Shown here: positions 12,516 through 21,799 of the stretch, piece by piece
Layout: every line of letters starts with the position of its first letter
How positions within the stretch are numbered: position 1 is the first letter of the stretch
DNA from: Acanthosoma haemorrhoidale
Lineage: Eukaryota > Arthropoda > Insecta > Hemiptera > Acanthosomatidae
DNA length: 64,000 nucleotides
Reading direction: 5' to 3'
NCBI GenBank assembly: GCA_930367205.1
Contig: OV884012.1
Coordinates: 153,279,405-153,343,404 of the forward strand
Notes under the pieces: model-generated
Database searches by the model: none
The model's input: only the letters and a program-made list of their open reading frames with translations
What the model was told of the DNA's origin: nothing
Made by a program: the position numbers and the translations under genes

Positions 12516-13451
12516 ATGGATTCAAACATAAAAAGGACTGTTGTAAATGAATTACATAAGCCAGCACGCAAAAAATATCCCAGGCGAAAGACGGTTTTGA
12601 AAGGAATAAATGACTTGTGGCAGATAGATCTAGTAGAGATGATACCTTATTCTCGAGAAAATAAAGGCCACAAATATTTATTGACAGTTATCGACTGTTT
12701 TACCAAATATGCTTGGGCCATGCCTCTAAAGCTGAAATCAGCGGACAATGTGACTAAAGCAATGGAGAGTGTGTTTCGTTCGAGTAGACAAACTCCGAAA
12801 AATATTCGAAGCGATCAGGGAAAGGAATTTTACAATTCCAAGTTTAAATCTTTAATGAAACAATACTCTGTTAATCATTATTCCACTTTTTCTATTATGA
12901 AAGCTTCCATTGTAGAAAGGTTTAATAGAACATTAAAAGGAAAAATGTGGAAAGCCTTCAGCATGCAAGGAAATTATAAATTTTTAGATATCCTACCTCA
13001 AATTTTACAAGAGTATAGTTCATCATTTCATAGGACTATAGGTATGAGTCCAATTGATGCTCGCCATAAAAAAGTAGAAACATATTTGAAAAATAATGTC
13101 TATTCTTCATTGACTATGAGTAAAGTAGTACGAAAGCAGAAATTTGAAGAAGATGATTTCGTCAGAATATCTAAACAAAAATCCATATTTTCAAAAGGAT
13201 ATGTTTTAAATTGGTCAAGTGAAATTTCTAAGATAGTCAAGATTCAAAAGACATACTCTTTCACTTACTTACTGGAAGATCTGAAAGGACAAACGATTAG
13301 TGGTGCATTCTATGAAGAAGAGCTGCAAAAAGTTAAATATCCAAATATATACCTTGTAGAGAGGGTTTTAAAAAGAAAAGGAAATAAATTGTATGTAAAG
13401 TGGTTGGGATTAGAAGAACGTAGCTGGATTGACAGGAAGGATATTGCATAA
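12516..13451 (+). CDS. Polinton integrase (retroviral-type, with chromodomain)
   Basis: An open frame of 311 residues. The core has the D,D,E triad: D in LWQIDLVEM (about residue 37), D in IRSDQGKEF (about 99) and E in SIVERFNRTLK (about 133). The C-terminal 40 residues (VERVLKRKGNKLYVKWLGLEE-SWI) form a chromodomain, which in related elements can steer insertion. The enzyme joins the linear element ends to host DNA. Compared with complete Polinton integrases, the N-terminal HHCC-type segment appears to be missing; the preceding 100 bases (12428-12515) have a broken frame that could be its remnant. The frame itself is uninterrupted. Confidence 0.9.
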   Translation: MDSNIKRTVVNELHKPARKKYPRRKTVLKGINDLWQIDLVEMIPYSRENKGHKYLLTVIDCFTKYAWAMPLKLKSADNVTKAMESVFRSSRQTPKNIRSDQGKEFYNSKFKSLMKQYSVNHYSTFSIMKASIVERFNRTLKGKMWKAFSMQGNYKFLDILPQILQEYSSSFHRTIGMSPIDARHKKVETYLKNNVYSSLTMSKVVRKQKFEEDDFVRISKQKSIFSKGYVLNWSSEISKIVKIQKTYSFTYLLEDLKGQTISGAFYEEELQKVKYPNIYLVERVLKRKGNKLYVKWLGLEERSWIDRKDIA

Positions 13452-13692
13452 TGTTGTGAAAGAAACACAATACTTACTCTTATAATAGACATTTATTATT
13501 TTTTTACAAAAACTGTATACATTATATGTATTGTTACTCTACATTAAAAAAATAAATCTGGTACTTACAAATTGTTGTTCTTTTTAACCTATGCTTATTA
13601 TAAGCAATTAATAATAACACTACTATTAGACATTAAATTGATTTAAAATCCTTTTTCAGTTACAATACAAATTAAATTTAACGGTTGTTTTT

Positions 13693-15939
13693 TTATCCAT
13701 CAAGGCTATAGTGACCATAAGGGAGTGTTTGCACTCCATCGCTTAATGTACGCCTTTTGTCATGAGCACAATGACTTTTTATTTATTAGTGAAGTTTGAA
13801 CGTTATGTTTTTTAGATTGAATTATATAAAACGAAGAATATACACATTTACTTTCTTTAAGTGTGTTTAAGTAATCGTTAAAAGTAAAATCGTCAACAGC
13901 TGATTTTTTTATTCCCTTTGACTTTTTAACCGTTATATCTTTGTTTGTTATGTAAGAATACATTTTAGGTCTCAACCTGACAAATTCCACTATAGGATCT
14001 CCAAAGGTTTCATCTTTCAACAGACCAACTACTTTTTTGTATTTTCCAGAATAACAGAAATGTGAAGTAGGAAAATTGTTTGTATCAAAATATTTTTGTA
14101 ACTCTCCGGATATATCAGAATACACATCTTCCGTCCTTATATTGTATAAAAATGAATCGGTGTCCGTATAGCATGTTTCTATACCATATTTTTTCAAGAA
14201 AACATTATAGTGGTAATGATACATCAAAACTTTGCTCAATTCTAGCACGGAGAATCCTACATACAACGGTTTATCAAAAATAATACTGTCTTTTTCCAAC
14301 TGGACCACTGTTACATTATCTGCAAATATAATCCTACTTTTAAAATTTGGTTTGTTTACTTGACGAAATAATGATTTTTCATTGGTTACTATTTTCAAAT
14401 CGATTCTGTTACGCACGTTCTCCATAAATTTACCAAAGCAACTGTTATTCATCAATTTGTAAAAATCTGACTCGAATGTATTTTTTGCAGATGCCCTCAT
14501 CTTTGAATTAATTTCTATGTATGGTGCCAACCAATTCTTTTGTTTAAACTTTAATACTCTGTGAATTTTTAAAATTTTTACCCCCAGTTGTAAAGCTTGC
14601 TTTAAATTCACATAATGTGCTATATAACGTGTTTTGGGTAGCAAAGTCGTTAATAGTTTAACAGTTTTTGCATTAGGTGGATTATTTTTTTCAGGTAAAA
14701 AAGGTAGTTGAGAATGATTATCATGAATTTCTACGGGGTACTCAATATCAACATCTAGCATATAACCTGCTTCTGAATTGTTTTCCAGATCTAATACATT
14801 TACTTTTTCATCAGTCCACTCAAATTCGGCATATAGCAGGGGAAGGTTCATGGCATAACCATAAAGATTGTTAACATCTACATATAATAAATAATTACTG
14901 GGTTTAGTAGAATCGTACTCACTTAAATATTTACTGTTAGCTTTGGCATAGAGGGAAACGACTTGATAAATACCTCCCCTTATTCCCTTTTCAAAAAACT
15001 GTACCATATCAATATATTTTATTACATCTAATTTTATTTGAGTATATTTCAACATTGCATTCCACGATAGCTGAGGTAAAGTAAAAAACCATGTTGGATC
15101 CAATTGATAAATTTGTAGACAGAGAAGACGGAAGGTTTCAAAAACTTCGCACAACAGAATTACATCGGTTTGTACATATAATTCTACATAATCTTTTAAT
15201 GTTTTGATTTTAAACGTTTCCCGCACACTTTTGCATGTTCATAGTCTACATCGCTAATGGATTTTTTTGTTAATTCATTAAAAAATAATTTTTTAGAAGG
15301 TAGTTGAGTTTCATTTAGACATTCAAACGAATTAAAATAATTGTATGGAAATACGCCTTTCCTTGTAAGTAATTTAATTTTGTTTTCATCATTAATAATA
15401 CTAGTCATATTTGGAAATATTGGATGATAGAAATTTAAACGAGGCAACAAATCGTATTTTCGTTTCTACATCCTCTAAATTTTATAGTGAAACTTATATA
15501 ATTTTCAGAATTACTAGGAATTACGCAAACATTTTCACAGTGGCCCAAGAAAGGGATTATAAAATGAGAATCATAGCCTTGTAAGTTGTGCATAAAAACA
15601 GGTATAAAATCAGGCTTTCTTGCTCTTAAATTACATGCGCTATGTGCTGGTCCGATAAATTTTCCTGTCAAGTGACAGTGATGACGCAGGCGATGAAGTT
15701 CGTCTAAGGGGTATTTTTTATTGGGAATCACCATTGTGCTCGCGTTAGGTGTATCATTCCTACTAACCCCACCAGAAGCTTTACAAGTTAATTTATGGCG
15801 TTCAAAATTAAACTTTCTATTAATTTCTTTGCCATAGCCTTGACAATAGAAAAAAAACCATTTACACCTGTCTTCTATTTGCTATTAATAATCCACATTG
15901 ATCACATAAATAATTATTTGCGTTGCTTTTACTATTCAT
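13693..15939 (-). pseudogene. polB: Protein-primed DNA polymerase B of Polinton A, broken
   Basis: In reading order from 15939: a C2H2-type finger (CDQCG, then FERHKLTC); HCHLTGKFIGPAHSACN and the exonuclease-region block FMHNLQGYDSHFI (about 15570-15690); LTRKGVFPYNYFNSFE (about 15350); the palm motif A region YVDVNNLYGYAMNLP; motif B KLMNNSCFGKFMENV; motif C YTDTDSFLY (about 14150); and a C-terminal KGIKKSAVDDFTF-DY block. These are the hallmarks of the protein-primed family B polymerases of Polintons and adenoviruses. Frameshifts lie near 15880, 15450, 15200 and 13770. The ~750 residues are fewer than the ~1000 or more usual for the family, so the N-terminal part is truncated. Confidence 0.9.
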
Positions 15940-16160
15940 TTTTACTCCTTAACACTAAAAAAAAAAAATATACAAAGCCAAAACCAAAATAATAAAAATA
16001 TAAAAAAATAGCCTTCCTAAATAAAATGCATCAACTATTCGAATTTAATGTCATATTCATTTTTCTTTTTGCCGGAGTATTGAAATTTCTGCTCTCCTAA
16101 AAACGAGAATAATCACTTAGCCAATTAAAAAAAAAATACTATATTTATTATATATTTAAA
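15940..16160. other. AT-rich spacer between two minus-strand Polinton genes
   Basis: Homopolymer-rich sequence with no open frame worth naming. It separates the polymerase start from the end of the small gene at about 16160-17128, and probably holds the polymerase promoter. Confidence 0.5.
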
Positions 16161-17128
16161 TATACTATACCTCCATAGCTTGCTAATTCCTCCTCAGTGA
16201 ACGCATATATATATATCGTTTTGGCAGGAAGGTTCGCACTTTTCCTTCTTCATCATCTTCTATTATGGCTGTCGGGGGCGTCACTAGGGGAGTGCCTAAT
16301 CACTCTAGCCCTGGTGACAAGTGCGGATTGTTGTAGTTAATAACATGGAGACAGGATGACTGCGTGGAGGTGTGGCCAAGAGAGTGGACCAGTGGAAGGC
16401 CGAGTGGACTTTCCACCAGGCCCCGGGGCCCTGGCGTATTGCGACGAGTGATAGCGGCTGTCTAGATGAAGAGACTGGAAAAGAGTGAAGCGTGAGCCTA
16501 CCAGGGCCAAGCGGCCCTGGCGTAAAGCGACAAGTAGTGCGGCTGAGGAGACTAGGAAAAAGAGTGTCTTTACAGGGCGAAACTTCCTGATATAAATATA
16601 AATTTCCCCTTCCTAGGAAGGTGGAGCCGGCTGAAAGGGGGAATGTTTTATGATGCCCAGGTGGCCAATCGCCCTTGATTTTATTGACTGTTGGTCTAAA
16701 AGGGTGTGCTTTATGATGTCACACCTACCGAGCTACGTGACCGCTCGTCCCCTAAAAGACTGTTTCTGGCATGATTTTATGACTACCAGAGGTTTACCGT
16801 TGTTTTTATTAGGTGCAGGTGGCTAACCCTCTCAGGTTTTATTGCAGGACCTTCGCCCCTCTGTTACTTGTTTCACGACTACCGACCTCTCCATGATTTA
16901 TTACAAGAAGTTTACAAAGATTTGCATTTATATTATAATACATTAGTTGCACCAGAGTATAGGGTAATTTACATATGTGACTGCCAATCGCTACAATGGC
17001 CTCAATAGATGGCCATATTCTGTCTCCTTTTTGCTCAGTTTTATTACCTTGTATGTCCGTCCAATAGTCAATTCACCAATGTTTTTATATACAGGATTAA
17101 TTTCATTCAATATTTTAAGGAGAGACAT
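16160..17128 (-). pseudogene. Small conserved Polinton protein, split by solo LTR 1
   Basis: The minus-strand frame starts with MSLLKILNEINPVYKNIGEL at 17128 and runs to the edge of the solo LTR at 17001. On the far side (16264 leftward) it resumes with IIEDDEEGKVRTFLPKRY and, after a frameshift in an AT dinucleotide run, TEEELASYGGI. The pattern 'short N-terminus, TYKV, YG, FLPKRY' is one I recognise from insect Polinton-type elements. It is unassigned; a small single-stranded DNA-binding (OB-fold) role is only my guess. Besides the 731-bp insertion there is a one-base frameshift near 17010. Confidence 0.6.
16265..17000 (-). mobile_element. Solo LTR 1 with 5-bp target duplication ATGGC
   Basis: The LTR occupies 16270-16995 (726 bp; TGTAGC...CGACA on the minus strand). 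It is flanked by ATGGC at 16265-16269 and 16996-17000. It is homologous to solo LTR 2 (21805-22702), which lies in the opposite orientation. Shared blocks include ACATATGTAAATTACCCTA near the start and a block with GACCTCT-CATGATTTATTAC. The 5-bp duplication fits BEL/Pao or gypsy-type integrases. No internal region is left, so two LTRs have recombined. Confidence 0.85.
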
Positions 17129-17139
17129 CTAAAAATCAT

Positions 17140-17500
17140 ATTATTTGCTTAGCTATTTATTGATGCAAGAGAATAATGATATAACAATTCAAAGACTAAC
17201 TTACTTACAATTGCTGCAAGGAGAACTGAAGCAGCTACGAACAATACACTTATATGGTAATACGTCACCAAACGAGGAATGAGCTCATCTTGAGGATATC
17301 ATCGCATATATAAGACTAGATAGACCCCAGCTGAGGTGGGGATTTCGCCTATGTTGCAAGGCGCATAGTGCTGGCCTGAGAGGTTCTGAGAGGCCATGTG
17401 GGCTAAGATTACTTAGAACACCCTTGATTAGGTAGTGCAGTCAGCAGGGCTAAAAGCCCGATGTAATATCTTTCCGTCAAGTTAAAACATTTACTAGACG
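17140..17500. other. Possible structured RNA or regulatory segment upstream of the PLA2 gene
   Basis: There is no protein frame. A TATATAAG box lies at about 17309-17317. It is followed by about 150 bases with several short hairpins: CTATG-TTGCAAGG-CGCATAG, GGCC-TGAGAGGTTCTGAGA-GGCC and GGGCTAAAAGCCC. The segment ends near an ATGAAA on the minus strand that resembles the first codons of the divergent ATPase in fragment B. It may be a remnant of that gene start plus an untranslated region. Confidence 0.3.
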
Positions 17501-18171
17501 AATTTCATTCTGAATGCAAACGACGGTATTATGCTTCAGTATATATATATTGAAACCTACCTCATTTTCTACCATTTCTTTTCCTAATTTATTAGATCAA
17601 TTGACCTTAACTAATTTGGTAGGTCCGTCATGAGATCTTTAATTCAACTTGTTTTTATGTCTTCGACATAGGAAATTATCCCGATTGAATCGCCCGATCT
17701 CAAGGCTAATGTTATAGTTATTAATAAATTGAGAAACTGGGAATTGTGAAATATATACAAGTAAAATGGTTATAACAAATACTTATAATTATAAATAGTG
17801 CTGACAAAAATTATATAAAAAAATATTCATTTCCTTTTGAACAAGGATAGTTACTACTAATTAATTATATAAAAAAATGAAAATTGAGCTCAATCTCTTT
17901 TTAATGGATCCATAATAATAAAAAAACAATATCTATATCACCCAATCGTTGATCTCCGTTTAATCCAATCAACGTTACTGTTGATCTCTTCTTCTTCTTC
18001 TTCTTCTTCTGTTGGATACCGCCAAGTCGGGGTCTTGCTCTTGTTCGCTCTCTGGCTGTCAGGCTAAGACTGACCTTTATCTCATCCCCACTCCTAAGAG
18101 CATAAGGGCAGATGCTGGACAAAGTGGGAGGGTGGCTGGTCATAATATCCTCAAATATCATGAATGTTACA

Positions 18172-18865
18172 ATTGCCTTCCCTTATAAATAAAAAAAATT
18201 TATGAAATTTTTTTTTTTTTTTTAGGTGGATCCACAATATTATGTTGCTGCGTTCGATTTGTTGAATTGGTTGTTTATAACGGGTGTTGAAATTTTACAA
18301 AATTTATAGTAATAATAGTTCAAATTTTTCAAGGTTTTAAATTGCTTGAAGAGCGTACAAGTTGTTTTAATTTTTTACTTAACTAAATTATTATGCTAAT
18401 TAGTATGGATTAGTTCGAAGGTACATTGTTTTATGGATCATAACGCGATTTGGAAAACATTTGTTGAGAAGACGGTTGAGTGTGATTAGTAATACATATT
18501 GGTTTTTAATTAAAATACTAGACAATTCTACTGGTAATTAGTAACAATAGAGAAAAATTGTTGTGTGTGTGTGTGGGTGATTTGAATATTTTACCTGAGT
18601 GAAAAGATAGGGACATCGTTGTCGCGTATAAAATAATATTAAATAAATCAATTAAATGGACTTAAGCATTCAAGGAATATTTACGATCTGTTCTATAGAT
18701 TAAGTGATAATGAAGTCAGAAGCTTCACTTGCCGATAATTCCATAGACTTTACTAGGGTCAGCATTTCTAATAATAGTTTTGTTTTTGTTTGTATAAACT
18801 TCTAAAGTTTATGTGTCATCCGATCAGTATTATTTTCATTTAATAATGAAAATAATAAAAGAAAA
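18172..18865. other. Non-coding interior of element X
   Basis: AT-rich sequence between the gag-like frame and the 3' LTR, where pol would lie in an autonomous relative. No RT, integrase or other motif is seen in any frame. Confidence 0.6.
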
Positions 18866-19726
18866 CTATAATTTTTTTTTCTTTTTTTTGAAGTCATATT
18901 GTATCGAACAAAAAACATCCCTGTAATTATTTTTAAGTGCCTTCCATTCATTAATTTTAATGTTGTTCAAATCAAACACGCAAAAAGGAATTTCATCAAG
19001 ATGAGTTGGAATTTGAGATTCCAATTTCTTCATATCCAAAACTTTATTTTGAAATATTTTTAAATTGTTCACGTTATCGCTGGTTGTCTGCTGATGCTCT
19101 GTAATTTGATCTTTCAATGAAATCACTTCTCCTTTCTTAATATTCGTTGTATCTTCTAACTCTGAAAATTTATTTTCCAACAAACTCATATTATTCTCAT
19201 AGTCAAGCTTTATTAGATCATGTTGACGTGAGGTACACTCATCATTGTTATCTGCAATCTTCTGTTCATCCTCCAATGAAGTCATTTTCTCTTCATTATC
19301 CTTAATTGAATATAAGCTAAGATCTGTCTGACAATCAGCATCAACTAGTTGTGACTTTGTTAAATTTGTTTTTTCATGATCTGTCGTATTTTTCAATAGA
19401 ATGATTTCTTCTTTTAATTTTGAATTAACATTATTATTTACTTGGAGTGTTCTCTCCTCACAAATTCGTAATTGTCTATCTAATTTATCGTTTACATCCG
19501 TGTAACCTTGTTCGAATTTAGCCGATCTTCCCGATTTTATTTCTTCCCTTAATTGATCAAACTTCCCGCTCAACTCTTTATTATTTTCTTTAATTGCGTT
19601 AAATTGACTGTTTATTTGGGCAAGGATTAGTTGTAACATCTTGGCATGATTTATCGTGGGTTCGGGGTCGGGGGCTGGGGGGTCTTTTGACCCAACCGCT
19701 ATTATACCTGACTCTGACCCGGACAT
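18866..19726 (-). CDS. Coiled-coil gag-like protein of element X
   Basis: The 286-residue frame starts 150 bp inside the 5' LTR, where gag is expected. It begins MSGSESGIIAVG, has a Pro-rich stretch (DPPAPDPEP) and then about 200 residues of heptad-like charged sequence (LQLILAQINSQFNAIKENNKEL and similar), so a long coiled coil is likely. The end (DEIPFCVFDLNNIKINEWKALKNNY) would lead into a capsid-like domain but stops with a lysine run. No zinc knuckle, protease or RT follows. The gag assignment rests on position and composition, not on a recognised domain. Confidence 0.55.
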   Translation of the reverse strand: MSGSESGIIAVGSKDPPAPDPEPTINHAKMLQLILAQINSQFNAIKENNKELSGKFDQLREEIKSGRSAKFEQGYTDVNDKLDRQLRICEERTLQVNNNVNSKLKEEIILLKNTTDHEKTNLTKSQLVDADCQTDLSLYSIKDNEEKMTSLEDEQKIADNNDECTSRQHDLIKLDYENNMSLLENKFSELEDTTNIKKGEVISLKDQITEHQQTTSDNVNNLKIFQNKVLDMKKLESQIPTHLDEIPFCVFDLNNIKINEWKALKNNYRDVFCSIQYDFKKKKKKL

Positions 19727-20531
19727 GTTTGTGTTCGTGTTTGTGCAACAAATGTAAAATTATGAGAAATATAATTTGTTAGTAGTTAGTTCTAGTTATT
19801 ATTTTAACATGCAATACCTCACAATTCCTTTGGTTTCTTTAGAATTTTTGAAGTTAATCCCGGAGCGGCCCCCATTGAAACCTACCTCATTTTCTACCAT
19901 TTCTTTTCCTAATTTATTAGATCAATTGACCTTAACTAATTTGGTAGGTCCGTCATGAGATCTTTAATTCAACTTGTTTTTATGTCTTCGACATAGGAAA
20001 TTATCCCGATTGAATCGCCCGATCTCAAGGCTAATGTTATAGTTATTAATAAATTGAGAAACTGGGAATTGTGAAATATATACAAGTAAAATGGTTATAA
20101 CAAATACTTATAATTATAAATAGTGCTGACAAAAATTATATAAAAAAATATTCATTTCCTTTTGAACAAGGATAGTTACTACTAATTAATTATATAAAAA
20201 AATGAAAATTGAGCTCAATCTCTTTTTAATGGATCCATAATAATAAAAAAACAATATCTATATCACCCAATCGATGATCTCCGTTTAATCCAATCAACGT
20301 TACTGTTGATCTCTTCTTCTTCTTCTTCTTCTTCTGTTGGATACCGCCAAGTCGGGGTCTTGCTCTTGTTCGCTCTCTGGCTGTCAGGCTAAGACTGACC
20401 TTTATCTCATCCCCACTCCTAAGAGCATAAGGGCAGATGCTGGACAAAGTGGGAGGGTGGCTGGTCATGATATCCTCAAATATCATGAATGTTACAATAT
20501 ATAAGTCTGCTCTTCATTTTTTTAGTACAGT

Positions 20532-21266
20532 ATGATTCGTAAAGCTCACAAAGGAAGAGGCCTAGTAAACAGTTTTATAAACAAGTTGCCTATTGAATTA
20601 CATCTTCCGGGCTATCAGTATTGTGGTCCTGGTACGGATCTAGAAAAGCGACTAACTAAAGGTGACGGAATAAATCAGCTTGATAAAGCCTGTAAAGATC
20701 ACGATATAGGTTATAGCAAATATAAAGATATGGATAGTCGTAAGGAAGCGGACAAAATCTTAGCTGGTAATGCTTGGAAAAGAGTTAAAGCTTCAGATTT
20801 GTCATGGGGAGAAAAAGCCACGGCTTGGTTAGTTACAAATGCTATGAAAGCGAAAAGAAAAATCGGATCAGGTTTAAAAAAGAAAAAGAAAAAGATTAGT
20901 TTCATCGACTTAGTTAAATCGACAAAGGTAGATGATGTATCATCTATTCTGAAAGCTTCGAAAGTGGCATATAAGAAGGCTAAAATGCATCTACGTGGTA
21001 AGGCGAAACCTTGTCCACCCAGAGTTCTACCGATGCCAAAGGAGGGAGGCTTTCTACAATTTCTTGTACCGTTGATGGCAGGACTTTCCGCTGTGGGTTC
21101 TTTGACTGGAGGAGCTGCAAGTGTAGCGAAAGCGATCAATGAGGCTAAAGAAGCCAAGCTAAAATTGGATGAGCAAAAGAGGCATAATTTAGCTATAGAA
21201 GGTCAGAAAGTTGGTAACGGAATTTATTTGAAACCATATAGGAATGGTTACGGTTTTATGGGATAG
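20532..21266 (+). CDS. Phospholipase A2-domain minor capsid protein, copy A
   Basis: A 244-residue frame, intact. Residues 20-60 hold a parvovirus VP1-like PLA2 fold: calcium loop YQYCGPGTDLEK and catalytic LDKACKDHDIGY with its His-Asp pair. In parvoviruses this activity opens the endosomal membrane after entry; a similar role here is inference. A lysine run (KKKKKK, about residue 117) could be a nuclear signal. The region GGFLQFLVPLMAGLSAVGSL is a hydrophobic, membrane-active-looking helix, followed by a charged helix and a YLKPYR-GYG tail. The last residues and stop come from a LINE fragment fused at 21255; the native tail appears again at about 21490-21550. Element X sits in its promoter. 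Confidence 0.85.
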   Translation: MIRKAHKGRGLVNSFINKLPIELHLPGYQYCGPGTDLEKRLTKGDGINQLDKACKDHDIGYSKYKDMDSRKEADKILAGNAWKRVKASDLSWGEKATAWLVTNAMKAKRKIGSGLKKKKKKISFIDLVKSTKVDDVSSILKASKVAYKKAKMHLRGKAKPCPPRVLPMPKEGGFLQFLVPLMAGLSAVGSLTGGAASVAKAINEAKEAKLKLDEQKRHNLAIEGQKVGNGIYLKPYRNGYGFMG

Positions 21267-21403
21267 TAGTTAGAGTATTCTAAACCACAGCGGACTTGGA
21301 AGAAGCGGTTTGAAAGGTAGGACTGTAGGATTAGGAAAAGAGTCTGTGGTAAATATCTTTTGAGCTTGTAGAGCAAACCTGCGTGCCAAACCCTGTCAAA
21401 AGC
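21255..21403 (-). mobile_element. 149-bp internal LINE fragment in the PLA2 gene tail
   Basis: Matches, in reverse orientation, the reverse transcriptase region of LINE1 around 35670-35835, including TTTGACAGGG and CTTTCAAACCGCTTCTTCC. It joins the PLA2 gene at TTTTATGGG and ends at GTCAAAAGC. Polinton sequence then restarts about 106 bp upstream of the junction, giving two diverged copies of the PLA2 tail (21147-21253 and 21405-21510). The fragment has neither the 3' end nor the tail expected of normal LINE insertion. Confidence 0.85.
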
Positions 21404-21799
21404 CAAAAGAAGCCAAGCTAAAATTGGATGAGCAAAAGAGGCATAATTTACCTATAGAAGGTCAGAAAGTTGGTAGCGGACTTTATTTGAAACCCTATAA
21501 GAAAGGTTATGGTCTGTTTATAAACCGACAAAAAAGGCCGAGAAAAATATGACTGCCGAATAAACCATTGACTGATCTTGAATTAAATTATATAGCTAAA
21601 GTTTTGAATATTGAAAATTTTCGTGGATTATTTATGGTTGATACTCTCCCTAAATATCCAAAAAAGCATGAGAAAGCTATTGTAAATTTGCATACAAGTT
21701 CAGAACCTGGTTCTCATTGGGTTTGTTATATAAAAAAAGATAATCTTGTGAAATACTTTGATTCGTTTGGTAATTTGAAACCACCACCACAGCTACTTG

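Larger units (their letters stand above)
17547..20500 (-). mobile_element. Young non-autonomous LTR retrotransposon X
   Basis: The two LTRs are 17551-18171 and 19876-20496, both 621 bp, and I found only two differences between them. They read TGTAACATTC...GGTTTCA on the minus strand. The flanks are ATAT on both sides. The primer-binding site lies directly inside the right LTR (TGGGGGCCGCTCCGGGATT on the minus strand), resembling but not identical to a tRNA-Pro type site. A G-rich tract (AAGGGAAGG) precedes the left LTR. The 1.7-kb interior has only a gag-like frame and no pol, so it needs enzymes from another element. It interrupts the TATA region of the PLA2 gene; fragment C shows the empty site at about 56510-56535. 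Confidence 0.9.

Noticed and set aside
17901..18161. 86-residue frame found twice (also 20226-20486)
   Set aside because: Both copies lie in the LTRs of element X; they are duplicated because LTRs are duplicated, and include a GAA/CTT microsatellite.
19857..19876. tRNA gene end (AATCCCGGAGCGGCCCCCA)
   Set aside because: Only the last 19 bases of a tRNA-like sequence are present, directly at an LTR edge, which is a primer-binding site.
20711..21157. 148-residue open frame opposite the PLA2 gene
   Set aside because: It is antisense to a well-supported gene with catalytic motifs, and copies at other loci keep the sense frame.
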